Source: M3007 sp046160625
Lineage (GTDB): Bacteria; Bacteroidota; Bacteroidia; Chitinophagales; Saprospiraceae
Direction: 5' to 3'
DNA: 64,000 nucleotides
NCBI GenBank assembly: GCA_046160625.1
Contig: JBJXGZ010000111.1
Span: 1-64,000, forward strand
Made by a program: the position numbers and the translations under genes. Under the pieces are notes generated by a model, which saw only the letters and a program-made list of their open reading frames with translations, ran no database searches and had not been told where the DNA came from. Numbering within the stretch: position 1 is the stretch's first letter; every line of letters starts with the position of its first letter. Shown here piece by piece: positions 50,301 through 59,401 of the stretch.

Positions 50301-53300
50301 TTCAATATCCCCGATACTTCTAAACAATATATCGAAACAAGTTTTGTCGGCTGCTTGAATGGCGAGCAGATGACAGCATTGGATTCAATCAAAAACGCAA
50401 TTGGCTTCTTTTCCAGTGTACCAAAACTTAAAATTCAAACAGGCGACAGTGTAGTTTACACACCAACGCGGCAATTTGAAATTGACTTTGATTTGAAGAA
50501 TGTATTGGTATCAACTGCAACTGCCGCCTGGGTCGCTGTTGTGTCACCTTCTGGCCAAGCCAGCGATTTTGAATTGTTTCAAATGCCTCAAAATCAGACT
50601 GTTGCCGGAGCAAATGGCTTTTTCAATCTGGGTGCAATCATTGGTTTCACCCAGCGCAGTTTTCGATTGACAGGGCAAAATATTTCCTGTGAATCAGACT
50701 CACTGCTTCTGATTTTCGGTTGGGCTTGCTCACCCATTTCGAGCCTGGCGGATGCTGATTGTGGGCGCGACACTTTTTTAATCGAGCTCCATCTCGAACG
50801 GCCTGAATTGGAATTAGATGTATTGTTAGAACCCGCATCACTTACACTTTGCGATACCTCGGATTGGTTTGAATTTGAAGTCTTTAACGCCAAAATCGGG
50901 TACGCATATAACCTTGAAGCATCCGTAAAATTGCCACAGGGCCTGCGTATTGTACCTGGCACTTGTCAAATTTCCTACCCGGAAGGTACTCCCTGGGCAA
51001 CTATTGCTGACCCAACACTTCTGCCTGGCAATCTTTTCCAATGGGGGCTGGACAGTATTCTGCCTGTAATTGCCAGCAACGGGTTGCCTGGCGTGAGCCT
51101 TAATCCACAAAACGCTTTTCATATCCGGTTCAAAACCATTGCAGAATGCGGGTTTGTGTCGAATACACCAATCATTTACGGTACCTCAGGTCTGGAGCCT
51201 TGCGGCCGGCAAACCAATGTGCTGAACATACCTGGCGACCCGCTTATCATTAATGGAATTAATCCTACCTATGGGGTTCAAGTCGGTATCCAGCCGACTG
51301 GAACTATCGAAGAGGCATGTGGCACACCACAGGAATACACTGTGATTTTGAACTTGTTAGGCACGCCTTCAGTTGGGGATAGTGTATATGTTTTGTTGCC
51401 ACAGGGTGTTTCAGTTATTATCAATTCCTACTCGCCTGGCCTCAATGCGCCGCCTGGTCCAATTATGGTGAATCCGACAGGCTTCCAACTGCCTTTGCCG
51501 ATCTTGCAGGGCGGTGGGCCGGTTGAGTTTAGTTTCTTTGTACAATACGGGGCGGATGCAGGCTGCAATGACCAAATTATGTTGGTGCAAACCCGGGTAC
51601 GCACAACTGCGTTTTGTCAAAGCCTTGGCGCGCCCTGCGACATTTATATTTCTACAGGTGAGGCTAGCATGAACATCAATCCGCCCCACCCACAACTCCT
51701 GATGACCCATGCCAATTTGTCCATTGTAAACGGTCAAGTGAATGCTGCCCTGTTCGTTAAAAATATTGGGACGAACGATGTAGATGGCGTAATTGCAATG
51801 GTTTATAAAGATGTGGATGGAAACGGCACTGTATCGGTGAACGATGTGCTGCTGGCTATCCTTCAGAATTTTATCACATTCGGCCCTGGCGTTTACGCCT
51901 TACTATCAGGAGTTATACCCGGCCTGGATTCTACCCAACTTTGCGACTTGCTGTTTGTACTTCCCGCAGCAGAAAACTGTGTCTGCGAAGATCAGGTTTT
52001 GTCATTTGAAAATTTGAATCTGGAGCATACCGCATTGATTTACTGCACGTTACAGGATGTCACACTCGGCGTTCCTGAACAAGCGGGGAATACTTATCAG
52101 TGGCAACCCTCTGCCGGAGTTGCTTGTGCCACCTGCGCTAACACGGTTTTCACACCCGACCCAGGCACCCCGGCAAATACGCCTCAAACCTTGACCTTGA
52201 TAGAAAGCTCCAGTGGCTGTACCGTAACCCACCTGTTTGAAATAACATTTGGTGCAGCCTCCGCAGTAATCAACGGGAATGCCGTGATTTGTGAAGGAAT
52301 GCCAACTACCCTGGTAGCCACACCTGCTGGAACCGGGTACTTCTGGCAAGGGCCGGGCATTCAAAATCCTGCACTTCAGTCGCAAACCGTTCAGATTTCA
52401 AGCAATAGTATATACACCGTTACCATCACATTTGCAAATGACTGCACGGCTACTGATTCACTTGAATTACAAATAATAAATCGTGACACCACAATACTTG
52501 CCGGATTGACTACTTGTGTGGGTGAACCCGTGGATGTCCTGGGAACCATGACCGCCATACAAGGCAACTATTCCATCGTTTTGGAAAATGTAAACGGCTG
52601 CGACAGCACGATTTTTCAAACATTGACAGTATTACCCGAGCCAATGACGGAAGAAGAGCGTGTGTTTTGTGCTGGGGATTCGCTCCTGGTTTTCGATAGT
52701 TTGTTCACAGAAAGCGGAACACTAACCTTAATATCTCTCGCTTTCAACGGTTGCGACAGCACACATCTTGTGACCGTGATTGAGAAAGATCCTCCTGTAA
52801 TTGTGCCATTGGACACAATATTTGGGACTTACGGACAAATCATAACGCTCACTGGGCCAAACGGTTATGTCACTTATATTTGGGAGCCAAGCCCTACCCC
52901 ACCCTGTGCAAATTGCCCCAGCGTTACTTATCTTTTGGACTCCTCGGGATATCAGGAATATCGCTTGAGTTTGACCGATGCTGATGGTTGCCCCGCTGAA
53001 TTGGTCTTCCGGGTCGTAGTGTTCCCGCCATGTTCGGCAGACAGCCTGCACATTCCCAATGCTTTTACACCCAATGATGATGGTAAAAACGACGTGTTCC
53101 GCGTAGTGAAACACGAGGGGGCAGAAGTAGTGAGCAGTCTGGAGATTTATGACCGTTGGGGCGAGAAAGTGTATGAAAATCAAGGGGATGCCTTTTGGGA
53201 TGGTACGATTGACGGCAAGCCTGCGCCTTCAGATGTGTACGTTTATATCGTGAAGGTGACCTGTGGTGAGTTGATTGGAAAGCGGGTGGGCGATGTGACG

Positions 53301-53312
53301 TTGTTGCGGTAA
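47391..53312 (+). CDS. Giant secreted surface protein with T9SS type B (CHU_C) sorting domain
   Basis: A 1973-residue exported protein. A signal peptide covers about residues 1-24 (cleavage near LPAQ). Most of the length consists of Ig-like/DUF11-type beta-sandwich modules, with hallmarks such as LTVTVQNNHAVLLSGASVTINLPTGLTYVSG and many paired cysteines. The last 85 residues are a gliding-motility-associated CHU_C domain (IPNAFTPNDDGKNDVFRVV ... IYDRWGEKVYENQGDAFWDG), a T9SS type B sorting signal, so the protein is probably exported through the T9SS to the cell surface or medium. A likely adhesin or sheath protein. The ATG at 47391 is chosen by the signal peptide. An AGTATTTGCC sequence at 47347 is a possible but imperfect -7 element. 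Confidence 0.9.
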   Translation: MNLAKRSLLPLLFSALSCLLPAQNIVISYFQSDTLYVCNTDTLTVTVQNNHAVLLSGASVTINLPTGLTYVSGTVLGASEQNIFNLSAPIFGLLDIPANQSVVVKFVVKADCDAAALLNSGQLFVANILVSSTLGNAQANSSSIKVQTGALLIQNVNPSILMGEKGDTVLRTICVENTRLGKISNFFFEDSHLAGFDALVTGASSQSNSPNFFSAEFDGSFFETIGNGDVWLDQDESVCFTEQIIINDCGTPAFTNPSILRVGWGCGGEVCSYDSIMAFVEIKTSTNIPNLVFEQIWAPPTDYCGNTPTIMGFKIKNIGRADAKDIFFNPQLTEGLTLAGMIPNSFRIEHSSGTSAISPSVAQTSFLPACNFFAFYEASFKIPIITANDSLNFLFDVVTCLEQCDQVQPEFLANYYYKKDCPPQGFVSGNIAILPEERYFVLGDVKSAIGTCLESGQSYPFLYEAAGKYLQEDGFWHLELDLPLGITLDSSCGTLLGNSPPVLIETTSLPDGGQNVHLAWATPFALDSLAMNFCLRYLCDTNIVCEDLPQSPDGGVIYTDYCCFLQMRDASYWSPALNTLRACAINECDERFLAVVLSCGPQDPNPPGDTSGQDPNYPIPGLRDWWDVYRLNLGFQDDNDDRKADSPLLATAALARRDRFLAGDTLRVEYCGVMDSAVLVDTISRAIWHEITGGDMGTNDNDLFATISAQNGFADSSKVRWIGTIVRVRYSDGTEASCSWDGLKYVNDKNYFQVVNPNAFPPEPIDDIATEKFYFLYSLPQMFADGCLPKPVLGLGDSIFIFTDFKLDANFKPSSTNNPDPPLVGFRTATSAGGLLYAWDFQARKKLQYSGWRKSIAPNTHNIKACENSLEVKKFRYSMRIARENMFPFELRPLAWISDYRQTLLPGLELSSAKLEYLTLQDSVPFLTNLILPFAQSPGFLELDFGPAFTAPVDEGFNLRSNLIFKPNCHFNIPDTSKQYIETSFVGCLNGEQMTALDSIKNAIGFFSSVPKLKIQTGDSVVYTPTRQFEIDFDLKNVLVSTATAAWVAVVSPSGQASDFELFQMPQNQTVAGANGFFNLGAIIGFTQRSFRLTGQNISCESDSLLLIFGWACSPISSLADADCGRDTFLIELHLERPELELDVLLEPASLTLCDTSDWFEFEVFNAKIGYAYNLEASVKLPQGLRIVPGTCQISYPEGTPWATIADPTLLPGNLFQWGLDSILPVIASNGLPGVSLNPQNAFHIRFKTIAECGFVSNTPIIYGTSGLEPCGRQTNVLNIPGDPLIINGINPTYGVQVGIQPTGTIEEACGTPQEYTVILNLLGTPSVGDSVYVLLPQGVSVIINSYSPGLNAPPGPIMVNPTGFQLPLPILQGGGPVEFSFFVQYGADAGCNDQIMLVQTRVRTTAFCQSLGAPCDIYISTGEASMNINPPHPQLLMTHANLSIVNGQVNAALFVKNIGTNDVDGVIAMVYKDVDGNGTVSVNDVLLAILQNFITFGPGVYALLSGVIPGLDSTQLCDLLFVLPAAENCVCEDQVLSFENLNLEHTALIYCTLQDVTLGVPEQAGNTYQWQPSAGVACATCANTVFTPDPGTPANTPQTLTLIESSSGCTVTHLFEITFGAASAVINGNAVICEGMPTTLVATPAGTGYFWQGPGIQNPALQSQTVQISSNSIYTVTITFANDCTATDSLELQIINRDTTILAGLTTCVGEPVDVLGTMTAIQGNYSIVLENVNGCDSTIFQTLTVLPEPMTEEERVFCAGDSLLVFDSLFTESGTLTLISLAFNGCDSTHLVTVIEKDPPVIVPLDTIFGTYGQIITLTGPNGYVTYIWEPSPTPPCANCPSVTYLLDSSGYQEYRLSLTDADGCPAELVFRVVVFPPCSADSLHIPNAFTPNDDGKNDVFRVVKHEGAEVVSSLEIYDRWGEKVYENQGDAFWDGTIDGKPAPSDVYVYIVKVTCGELIGKRVGDVTLLR

Positions 53313-53314
53313 TG

Positions 53315-53365
53315 CCAAAGATTGTCTGCCCTATGAGCTGAGCGTAGTGCAGACAATCTTTGGCC
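53315..53365. terminator. 16-bp hairpin between convergent genes
   Basis: Perfect arms 53315-53330 and 53350-53365 around a 19-nt loop, 2 nt after the stop of the giant surface protein gene and before the convergent AsmA-like gene. Its position fits a bidirectional terminator. The left arm ends in CTGC and the right arm begins GCAG; no T-run follows. Confidence 0.65.
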
Positions 53366-53493
53366 ATCAGGATTGGCTAATGCTTTATTAACCTTTAAAG
53401 AAAAAGAGGTGATTGTATCGCAACAATATTTCACGGTGACCTTACCGATTATTGAGGTCAATGAGTATAAGATTGGAACATAACTATTTTTCC

Positions 53494-55182
53494 TCAATCG
53501 GGCATTTTGCCGCCAGAAATATTTCGTGGCACCAAAGTTTCCATTAACCCCGTTTGCGCCGACCGCCAAATAAATCGAAGAATACCGTCGGTAGGTTCGC
53601 GACGGTAATAAATGTTGGCTACTTTAAAGGGTTTGTTTTCAGAACCACGTTCGTTTTTTCCCCGAAGTACAATATTGGCTACCACGGAGATTATCTTCTT
53701 TTTACTCCCGTCTTTCTTCCGCAACACACTGATTTTCAGATCGTCATAGGTCGCTTCCAGGGTGCCTTGCGCTACGCCATTTCGCACATGAACATTTAGG
53801 ATCATACTTTCGGCGTTGCCGGATTCTACCCTGAATTTGTTCTGATCTTCCACCAGCCTGTTTAGGTACGTCATATCTATTTTGCCTAAATTAGCGGAAT
53901 AATCACAACGAAAGTTTGGTGACAACAAGGGGATTTGAAGCGATAAATCGAGCAAGCCCGCGCCCATCAATTCTGCCCGTGCATCAATACGGGCAGGGGT
54001 CGCATCGCTCATTTTAAGTGTATCATTGGTAATATTCAGTACTACCCCATTGACTTTTTCGAATTCAATTTGTCCCTCTTGAATGCCATGATATTCGGTG
54101 TAAAGAATATTGGAGTTTCGAAGTAAAATGGTATCAATATTCAGGTATGGTTTAATAGACCGAAACAATTCATGCGGCATTCTTTTATGCCGATCCAGTG
54201 GCAGGTTTTTGTTTTGATACACATCAATTCGAGCGCTTTCTACAATCACCGATTCCATATTCAATTCCTTTTTGTGCAGCGCCCTGAACAGGTCTAATTT
54301 ATTAATCAGTATTTCTTTCATTCTGATCTTGAGCCTTGGTGTACGGACGCTTAATCGCTGCATAAACTCCGCATCACTCGTTTTTGGCAAGACGGTAATT
54401 CCTTCCAATGTGGTCAGTTCTTTTTGACCATCAATGCTTGCTGAATTGATACGATAACCATAGAGATCGCCCGTAGGGTACAATTCGTAATTGTGCAGGC
54501 TGAGTGAAATACGCTCGGCGTATAAGGTCCGGCCAGTTGTTATTGTGTCGTTCGCAAGGATGTTGATATTGCTCAAATTAATTCCAATGCTATCGGCGAC
54601 CTGAAAACTGGTTTTGCTATTCAACAAGGTGCGCAAAGACATTTTGCCATTGGAAGCCGTCACTGACCCGATGTGGATACTTTTGGCGAAGGGGGCAATG
54701 AGCATGGGAAGACGGTCGAGCATCCCTTTCACCAGCGAATCGTTTTTGGGAGATTTTTCAATCGCTGTGTCCTTAACAGAGATAAGGCTTATTTGAGGAT
54801 CACGAACCAATATCCTGGAAAGAGAGATGTCTTTAGTTCGCCAGTATTGCAGTAGATTGAGGTTCTTGAGTCGCAAGCGCTTAATTTGGAGTTCAATTTT
54901 AAGCGGCGTTTCATCCGGGTTCACTTGACGGATTGAATCCCAGCGAATGGAATCTGTAGTCAATTGTATTCCATCTGCTTCCGCTGACCCAGTGAAAAGG
55001 CTGACATGAAGGCGGTCTATTTGCAGGGTGTATATTCCCTGGCTGGATTGTGCCGTCATTTCTATCAACTTTTCTTTCAAAAGGGGGTCGAGCCAGCCTC
55101 TGACGAAAACTACTGTTGCGATGATTACGAGCGCAAGAAAGATGGATAAAACGATTAAAAACCTGCGTAGAGCAGTAGACAT
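53494..55182 (-). CDS. AsmA-like membrane-anchored protein
   Basis: A 562-residue protein with one N-terminal membrane helix (about 7-28, FLIVLSIFLALVIIATVVFVRGW) and a long periplasmic part of repeating beta-strands. The pattern of short hydrophobic strands (LQIDRLHVSLFTGSAEADGIQLTTDSIRWDS, MKEILINKLDLFRALHKK) is that of AsmA/TamB/VPS13-like bridging proteins. Such proteins have been linked to lipid transport between the membranes; this is an inference from the family. The start at 55182 lies just before the helix. Nothing in the 216-nt gap upstream looks like a strong promoter. Confidence 0.75.
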   Translation of the reverse strand: MSTALRRFLIVLSIFLALVIIATVVFVRGWLDPLLKEKLIEMTAQSSQGIYTLQIDRLHVSLFTGSAEADGIQLTTDSIRWDSIRQVNPDETPLKIELQIKRLRLKNLNLLQYWRTKDISLSRILVRDPQISLISVKDTAIEKSPKNDSLVKGMLDRLPMLIAPFAKSIHIGSVTASNGKMSLRTLLNSKTSFQVADSIGINLSNINILANDTITTGRTLYAERISLSLHNYELYPTGDLYGYRINSASIDGQKELTTLEGITVLPKTSDAEFMQRLSVRTPRLKIRMKEILINKLDLFRALHKKELNMESVIVESARIDVYQNKNLPLDRHKRMPHELFRSIKPYLNIDTILLRNSNILYTEYHGIQEGQIEFEKVNGVVLNITNDTLKMSDATPARIDARAELMGAGLLDLSLQIPLLSPNFRCDYSANLGKIDMTYLNRLVEDQNKFRVESGNAESMILNVHVRNGVAQGTLEATYDDLKISVLRKKDGSKKKIISVVANIVLRGKNERGSENKPFKVANIYYRREPTDGILRFIWRSAQTGLMETLVPRNISGGKMPD

Positions 55183-55398
55183 AATAAATGGGTTGAAGCG
55201 AAAAAGCACCAGTTCAAGAGACTGAACAAATCCCTCTAGAGAAAGTTGGAGGAGTCGAAGAGTCTACGAGACGATTTTGACACAGCAACCAATAATCTGT
55301 TTTTGTCTCAACGGTTTTTCACCAACTTACCACGCCAAATTGCAGCGTCCGATTGTAATACTATGAAATAAACAACTGTTTTGATTCCCGACAATATT

Positions 55399-56850
55399 TT
55401 AAAAATCCTTCAACCACTCCACCGCCGGATTCCCTTTGGGCCGCAACGCCACTGATTTTTCCCAGGCGGCTTTTGCACCCATCTTATCACCCATTGCCAT
55501 ACGGCATTTCCCAAGGCGGTTCCAGGCCACCACGATGCGTGGGAAATGCCGGGTGTAAGTTTCAAACAGCGCGATGCCCTCCTCCCATTTTTTTGCTTCT
55601 TCGAGCCGTTGGCCCACACCAAGCAATTGCATGTCATTGTCAAAATCAAACCCTGCGGATTTCAGGATTTCATCACTGTTTTGTGAAAAATAAGCCGCCC
55701 CACGCTCAGTGATTGTTTTGAAAATTGCATTGGTCACCGGGTTGTTTAGGTAGGGTTCCTGCTCCTCTACAACCATAAGCTGCTTGCCCCAAAGGATACC
55801 CAATACCTGCATGGCCACATCATCAGAAATGTGGTCGTTGGAATTTGAAGTCAGGATTATACACATATCCTCTGCAGGGTCCATGGTCATGTTGGCATTG
55901 TACACACCATTACCGCCATTGTGCCAGATGATTTTGCGGCCATCCATTTGTTGTATGGTCCAGCCGTAACCGTAGTGACTCAGCCCTCGAGGCCCTTCTG
56001 CAACCTGCGGGGCAAACATCTTGTCGATCGCCGTTTTGGGCAGTACCACGTTGTTTTTCAATGCTTTGTACCAAAGGTGCATATCACCAATGGTGCTCAA
56101 GACACCGCCATTGGCCCGCAGATGCCAACCTGGCCCGTCGGGAAGCCAAGGGCGATCTATGGCAGTTCCCCAGCGCTGGCCATCGCGGTAGCCGGTAGCA
56201 AGTTGCTCTTTTTTAAAACCGGGCAATACATAGCCTGTATGTTTCATCCCTGCTGGTAACCAAAGGTTTTCGCGCAGGAATTGCTCATAGCCCAAACCAC
56301 TCGTTTTTTCAACGATAATGCCCAACAGACTATAGCCCACATTGGAGTATTCATACTGCTGTCCAGCTGGACCAAGCAGTGGTTCGGCAAAGGCCTGACG
56401 TGCAAACTGAGCTGCGTCCACGTTATCATAATCGTCGCCAATGGCGCCAGGAAATCCGGCGGTATGTGTGAGCAGTTGGTGTATTGTGATAGGCGCTTTA
56501 TCAGCTGGCGCGTCCGCGAAATACTTTGAAAGCGGGTCTTCAAGCATGAGTTTTCCTGTGCTTTCAAGTTTCATAATTGCAGCAGCAGTGAACTGCTTGG
56601 TAATGCTACCGATGCTGAAAACTGTTTCTGCTGTTTGTGCACGCCTGGTTTCACGCTCGGCGTAGCCATAGCCTTTTTGTATGAAAACTGTCCCACCTTT
56701 TGCAACAAGTGCAGCGCCTGACCAACCCTTGGCGGCGGCCTGTTGAAGACAAGCCTCAAGTTTTGTGTTTAAGTTGATAGGTGGCTCTTGGGCGAATAAA
56801 AGGCGCTGAGAAAAGAGCAGAAAAGCGAGCAATTGGAATGTTTTTGTCAT
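55399..56850 (-). CDS. Class C beta-lactamase-type serine hydrolase with TPR tail
   Basis: A 483-residue exported serine hydrolase. Signal peptide 1-20. The catalytic motifs are SITK (Ser82, Lys85), YSN (Tyr168-Asn170) and HNG (WHNGGNG), as in the S12 family (AmpC-like, DD-peptidase-like or esterase). The last 100 residues contain TPR-like helices (WEEGIALFETYTRHFPRIVVAWNRLGKCRMAMGDKMGAKAAWEKS). Class C beta-lactamase activity is not implied; many S12 relatives act on peptides or esters. The start at 56850 is at the signal peptide. A one-mismatch element, CACCTTTG, lies at 56871-56878. Confidence 0.92.
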   Translation of the reverse strand: MTKTFQLLAFLLFSQRLLFAQEPPINLNTKLEACLQQAAAKGWSGAALVAKGGTVFIQKGYGYAERETRRAQTAETVFSIGSITKQFTAAAIMKLESTGKLMLEDPLSKYFADAPADKAPITIHQLLTHTAGFPGAIGDDYDNVDAAQFARQAFAEPLLGPAGQQYEYSNVGYSLLGIIVEKTSGLGYEQFLRENLWLPAGMKHTGYVLPGFKKEQLATGYRDGQRWGTAIDRPWLPDGPGWHLRANGGVLSTIGDMHLWYKALKNNVVLPKTAIDKMFAPQVAEGPRGLSHYGYGWTIQQMDGRKIIWHNGGNGVYNANMTMDPAEDMCIILTSNSNDHISDDVAMQVLGILWGKQLMVVEEQEPYLNNPVTNAIFKTITERGAAYFSQNSDEILKSAGFDFDNDMQLLGVGQRLEEAKKWEEGIALFETYTRHFPRIVVAWNRLGKCRMAMGDKMGAKAAWEKSVALRPKGNPAVEWLKDF

Positions 56851-57104
56851 AACTACGATAAGTTTCGTAGCAAAGGTGCGGTGGTATATGTGCTTGCCGT
56901 TTCGATTCAAGGTTAAAAATGGTTAATTTTTTGACCTGTCCCCCTACCCCACTTTTGTCGCCCAAGCGTCAAAGCGTAAATTATCTGGCTCGATCTTCTC
57001 AAAAAAAAATATTTTTCGAGCTCTTTCGAGCTTCTATGAACCAAAGCATCAAGCGGTTCCTTTTTTGAGTTGATTGAAAGTATTTGCTTTTAACCTTACC
57101 GATT

Positions 57105-59342
57105 ATGAGAAAACCGATACAATTGCCTTTGGGGAATGGCATCCTCATTATTTTACCGCTATCCCTTCTTTTTTTCTGTCACTTTCTGGAGGCACAGCCA
57201 TGCCCAATTATTGTCAATTGCCATCAAAGCAATGCGACTTATTGTGACGAAAGTCTCAATAATGTTACACTTTGGAATGATGCCCCCTTTACATACAGCC
57301 AAACTACTGAAAATGCTGATTTGCACGAAGGAGAAATTAATCTGAACATCAAACTAAATGGTTGCAATGGTGGCGGGCTAGGTATTATTACTTATTCACT
57401 TTACCTTGATTTGGACAACGATGGCTTCCAAGAAACCGTGTTGACAAGCAGCAATCCACCACCGCCGGGGAGAGTCATGGCGAACAATTCTTTTAACCCC
57501 GGATTTTCGGGAGGCGACACAGTACGTTTTGATAAACGACCCTTGCCGGACTCTATGCTCTACCGCTTCGCGCTCGAAATCAACTATTCTGGCGACACTA
57601 CCATTGGTTGGGTGCGATTCAATACGAATGCTGCTCCATATGATTTTGTGCCAGTGCAATTGCCTGAAGGCCGTCATCGAATTGAATGGCGTGCCTCACA
57701 GGATGGTGTGGAACGGTTTTGCGACCGAAATTTCAAAGTAAAAGACTGTAAAGTGCCCAGTTTAACCTGTAAATCCAGTTTGGGGGTGTATCTTGATGTG
57801 ACGCAGACTACCATGCTTTCCATTGCCGAAGCGTTGTTAGGAGCATCGGACAATGTTACCCCTGACAGCCAACTGGTATTTGGAATACGGCGATTTGGCA
57901 CTGGTTCCGGCTTCCCGCTAGATGGTTTTGGCAACCCACAGGATACGACTATGTTCAATTGTGAAGATGATGACAATCAATTCATTGAGCTGTGGGTTAA
58001 GGACAAAGCAGACAATCTTCAGCAATGTATAACGCAAGTGCTTGTGTACGACACTGCTGGCTTTTGCCCCTTCGTTCCGTACCCTAACATTTGTGCACAC
58101 AGTCATTCGAATGGGGAGGTCATCCGTGACGTAACATTTAGCACCCAATGGAGTAGTCCTAACCAGCCTCTGGGCTACAACCAGCTTTTTGTCAACTCCA
58201 CAGGTTGTACCGAACTTTCTTCATTGCCTCCAGCAACCAATTTTTCACTTGTAGCCGCCAAAGACACTTTCCCGCTCAATGGCGTGACTACTTACGACCT
58301 TGTGCTAATCTCAAAACATATTCTCGATCTTGAGCCTTTTGATGCAGGCTGGAAAATCGCTGCTGCAGATGTAAATTTGAGCAATTCGGTGTCGACATTC
58401 GACATTGTTGAATTGCGAAAATTGATCTTAGGGCTTACGGTCAAATTGCCCGGTGGCACGCCTTCCTGGCGTTTTTATGTGGATACCTGTACCGCTTGGG
58501 GAACCCCTTTTTATGGCAATTGCCCATCGAAGTACTCCCTGCCTATGCAAGCCCTCAGCTGGTATCCGCCACAACTCTCTTTCAAAGGAGTGAAAATGGG
58601 TGATGTGAATGGTACCGCTTCTAACATTGACACATTGCAGAGCACAGTAGAAAGCCGTGACCAACACGTATCCCTGGAGATGCCTGATCTGACCATCGAA
58701 GCCGGAGAAACACATGTAATTCCGCTCAGGGCAGTAGAAGGCGGAGCATGGGAAGGTTTTCAATTTTCTTTAAACTATGACCCGGAAGTTATTGAAATTG
58801 AAGATGTAGTGCCGAGCAATGTAATTGATATAAAATCAGAAAACTGGGCGAAACCACAAACCGGTGTGTTAAATTTGAGCTGGTCTGACACCGCACCCAA
58901 TGCCGTATTGCCGGAAGACGCCTTGTTGTTTTTGCGTGTAAAAGCGCGTTCGACCACGCAGCTTTCAGCTGTTTTGAGAATGGTTACGGACCCCTGGATT
59001 CGGCCAGAAGCCTATGACAAAGAAGGCATCAACCATCCTGTGAAATTAGTTTTTTCACAAAAAGCAATCTCCGAGGTAAAAAGAGAACTACAAGTATTCT
59101 CTCCATTGCCCAACCCTACCACAGGTTCGGCTCAACTGCCATTGCGACTTATGGTCCCTGAAACGGTCTTATTGGAAATCAGCGACCTGGCAGGCAAAAT
59201 GATCTGGCAGATGGCAACTCCATTGGAGCCTGGCAACCACATTATAGAAATACCAGCATTCGTTTTATCCCAATCGGGCGTGTATGTCTGGCGCGTTTCT
59301 GTAGGAAATACGACACAAAGTGGAAAGCTCATTCGACTTTAA
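57105..59342 (+). CDS. Secreted protein with dockerin-like, cohesin-like and T9SS type A sorting domains
   Basis: A 745-residue exported protein. The signal peptide covers about residues 1-33. The N-terminal half contains an Ig-like region with several Cys residues. At about 395-443 lies a dockerin-like pair of calcium-type loops (AAADVNLSNSVSTFDIVELRK). At about 520-640 lies a cohesin-like sandwich (LTIEAGETHVIPLRA ... GFQFSLNYDPEVIEIEDV). The final 80 residues are a T9SS type A sorting domain (FSPLPNPTTGSAQLPLRL ... SGVYVWRVSVGNTTQSGKLI). Cohesin and dockerin in one chain suggest self- or cross-association (inference). It converges on the next gene. Confidence 0.85.
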   Translation: MRKPIQLPLGNGILIILPLSLLFFCHFLEAQPCPIIVNCHQSNATYCDESLNNVTLWNDAPFTYSQTTENADLHEGEINLNIKLNGCNGGGLGIITYSLYLDLDNDGFQETVLTSSNPPPPGRVMANNSFNPGFSGGDTVRFDKRPLPDSMLYRFALEINYSGDTTIGWVRFNTNAAPYDFVPVQLPEGRHRIEWRASQDGVERFCDRNFKVKDCKVPSLTCKSSLGVYLDVTQTTMLSIAEALLGASDNVTPDSQLVFGIRRFGTGSGFPLDGFGNPQDTTMFNCEDDDNQFIELWVKDKADNLQQCITQVLVYDTAGFCPFVPYPNICAHSHSNGEVIRDVTFSTQWSSPNQPLGYNQLFVNSTGCTELSSLPPATNFSLVAAKDTFPLNGVTTYDLVLISKHILDLEPFDAGWKIAAADVNLSNSVSTFDIVELRKLILGLTVKLPGGTPSWRFYVDTCTAWGTPFYGNCPSKYSLPMQALSWYPPQLSFKGVKMGDVNGTASNIDTLQSTVESRDQHVSLEMPDLTIEAGETHVIPLRAVEGGAWEGFQFSLNYDPEVIEIEDVVPSNVIDIKSENWAKPQTGVLNLSWSDTAPNAVLPEDALLFLRVKARSTTQLSAVLRMVTDPWIRPEAYDKEGINHPVKLVFSQKAISEVKRELQVFSPLPNPTTGSAQLPLRLMVPETVLLEISDLAGKMIWQMATPLEPGNHIIEIPAFVLSQSGVYVWRVSVGNTTQSGKLIRL

Positions 59343-59401
59343 ATACCATTTCAACCTGATAGGGATGGTCTCGTTCACCAACGCCTTGATCTCATTCAAA
59401 T

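Noticed and set aside
53315..53365. Member of the long word-repeat hairpin class
   Set aside because: Its stem is only 16 bp and holds no internal direct repeat, so it is listed only as a likely terminator.
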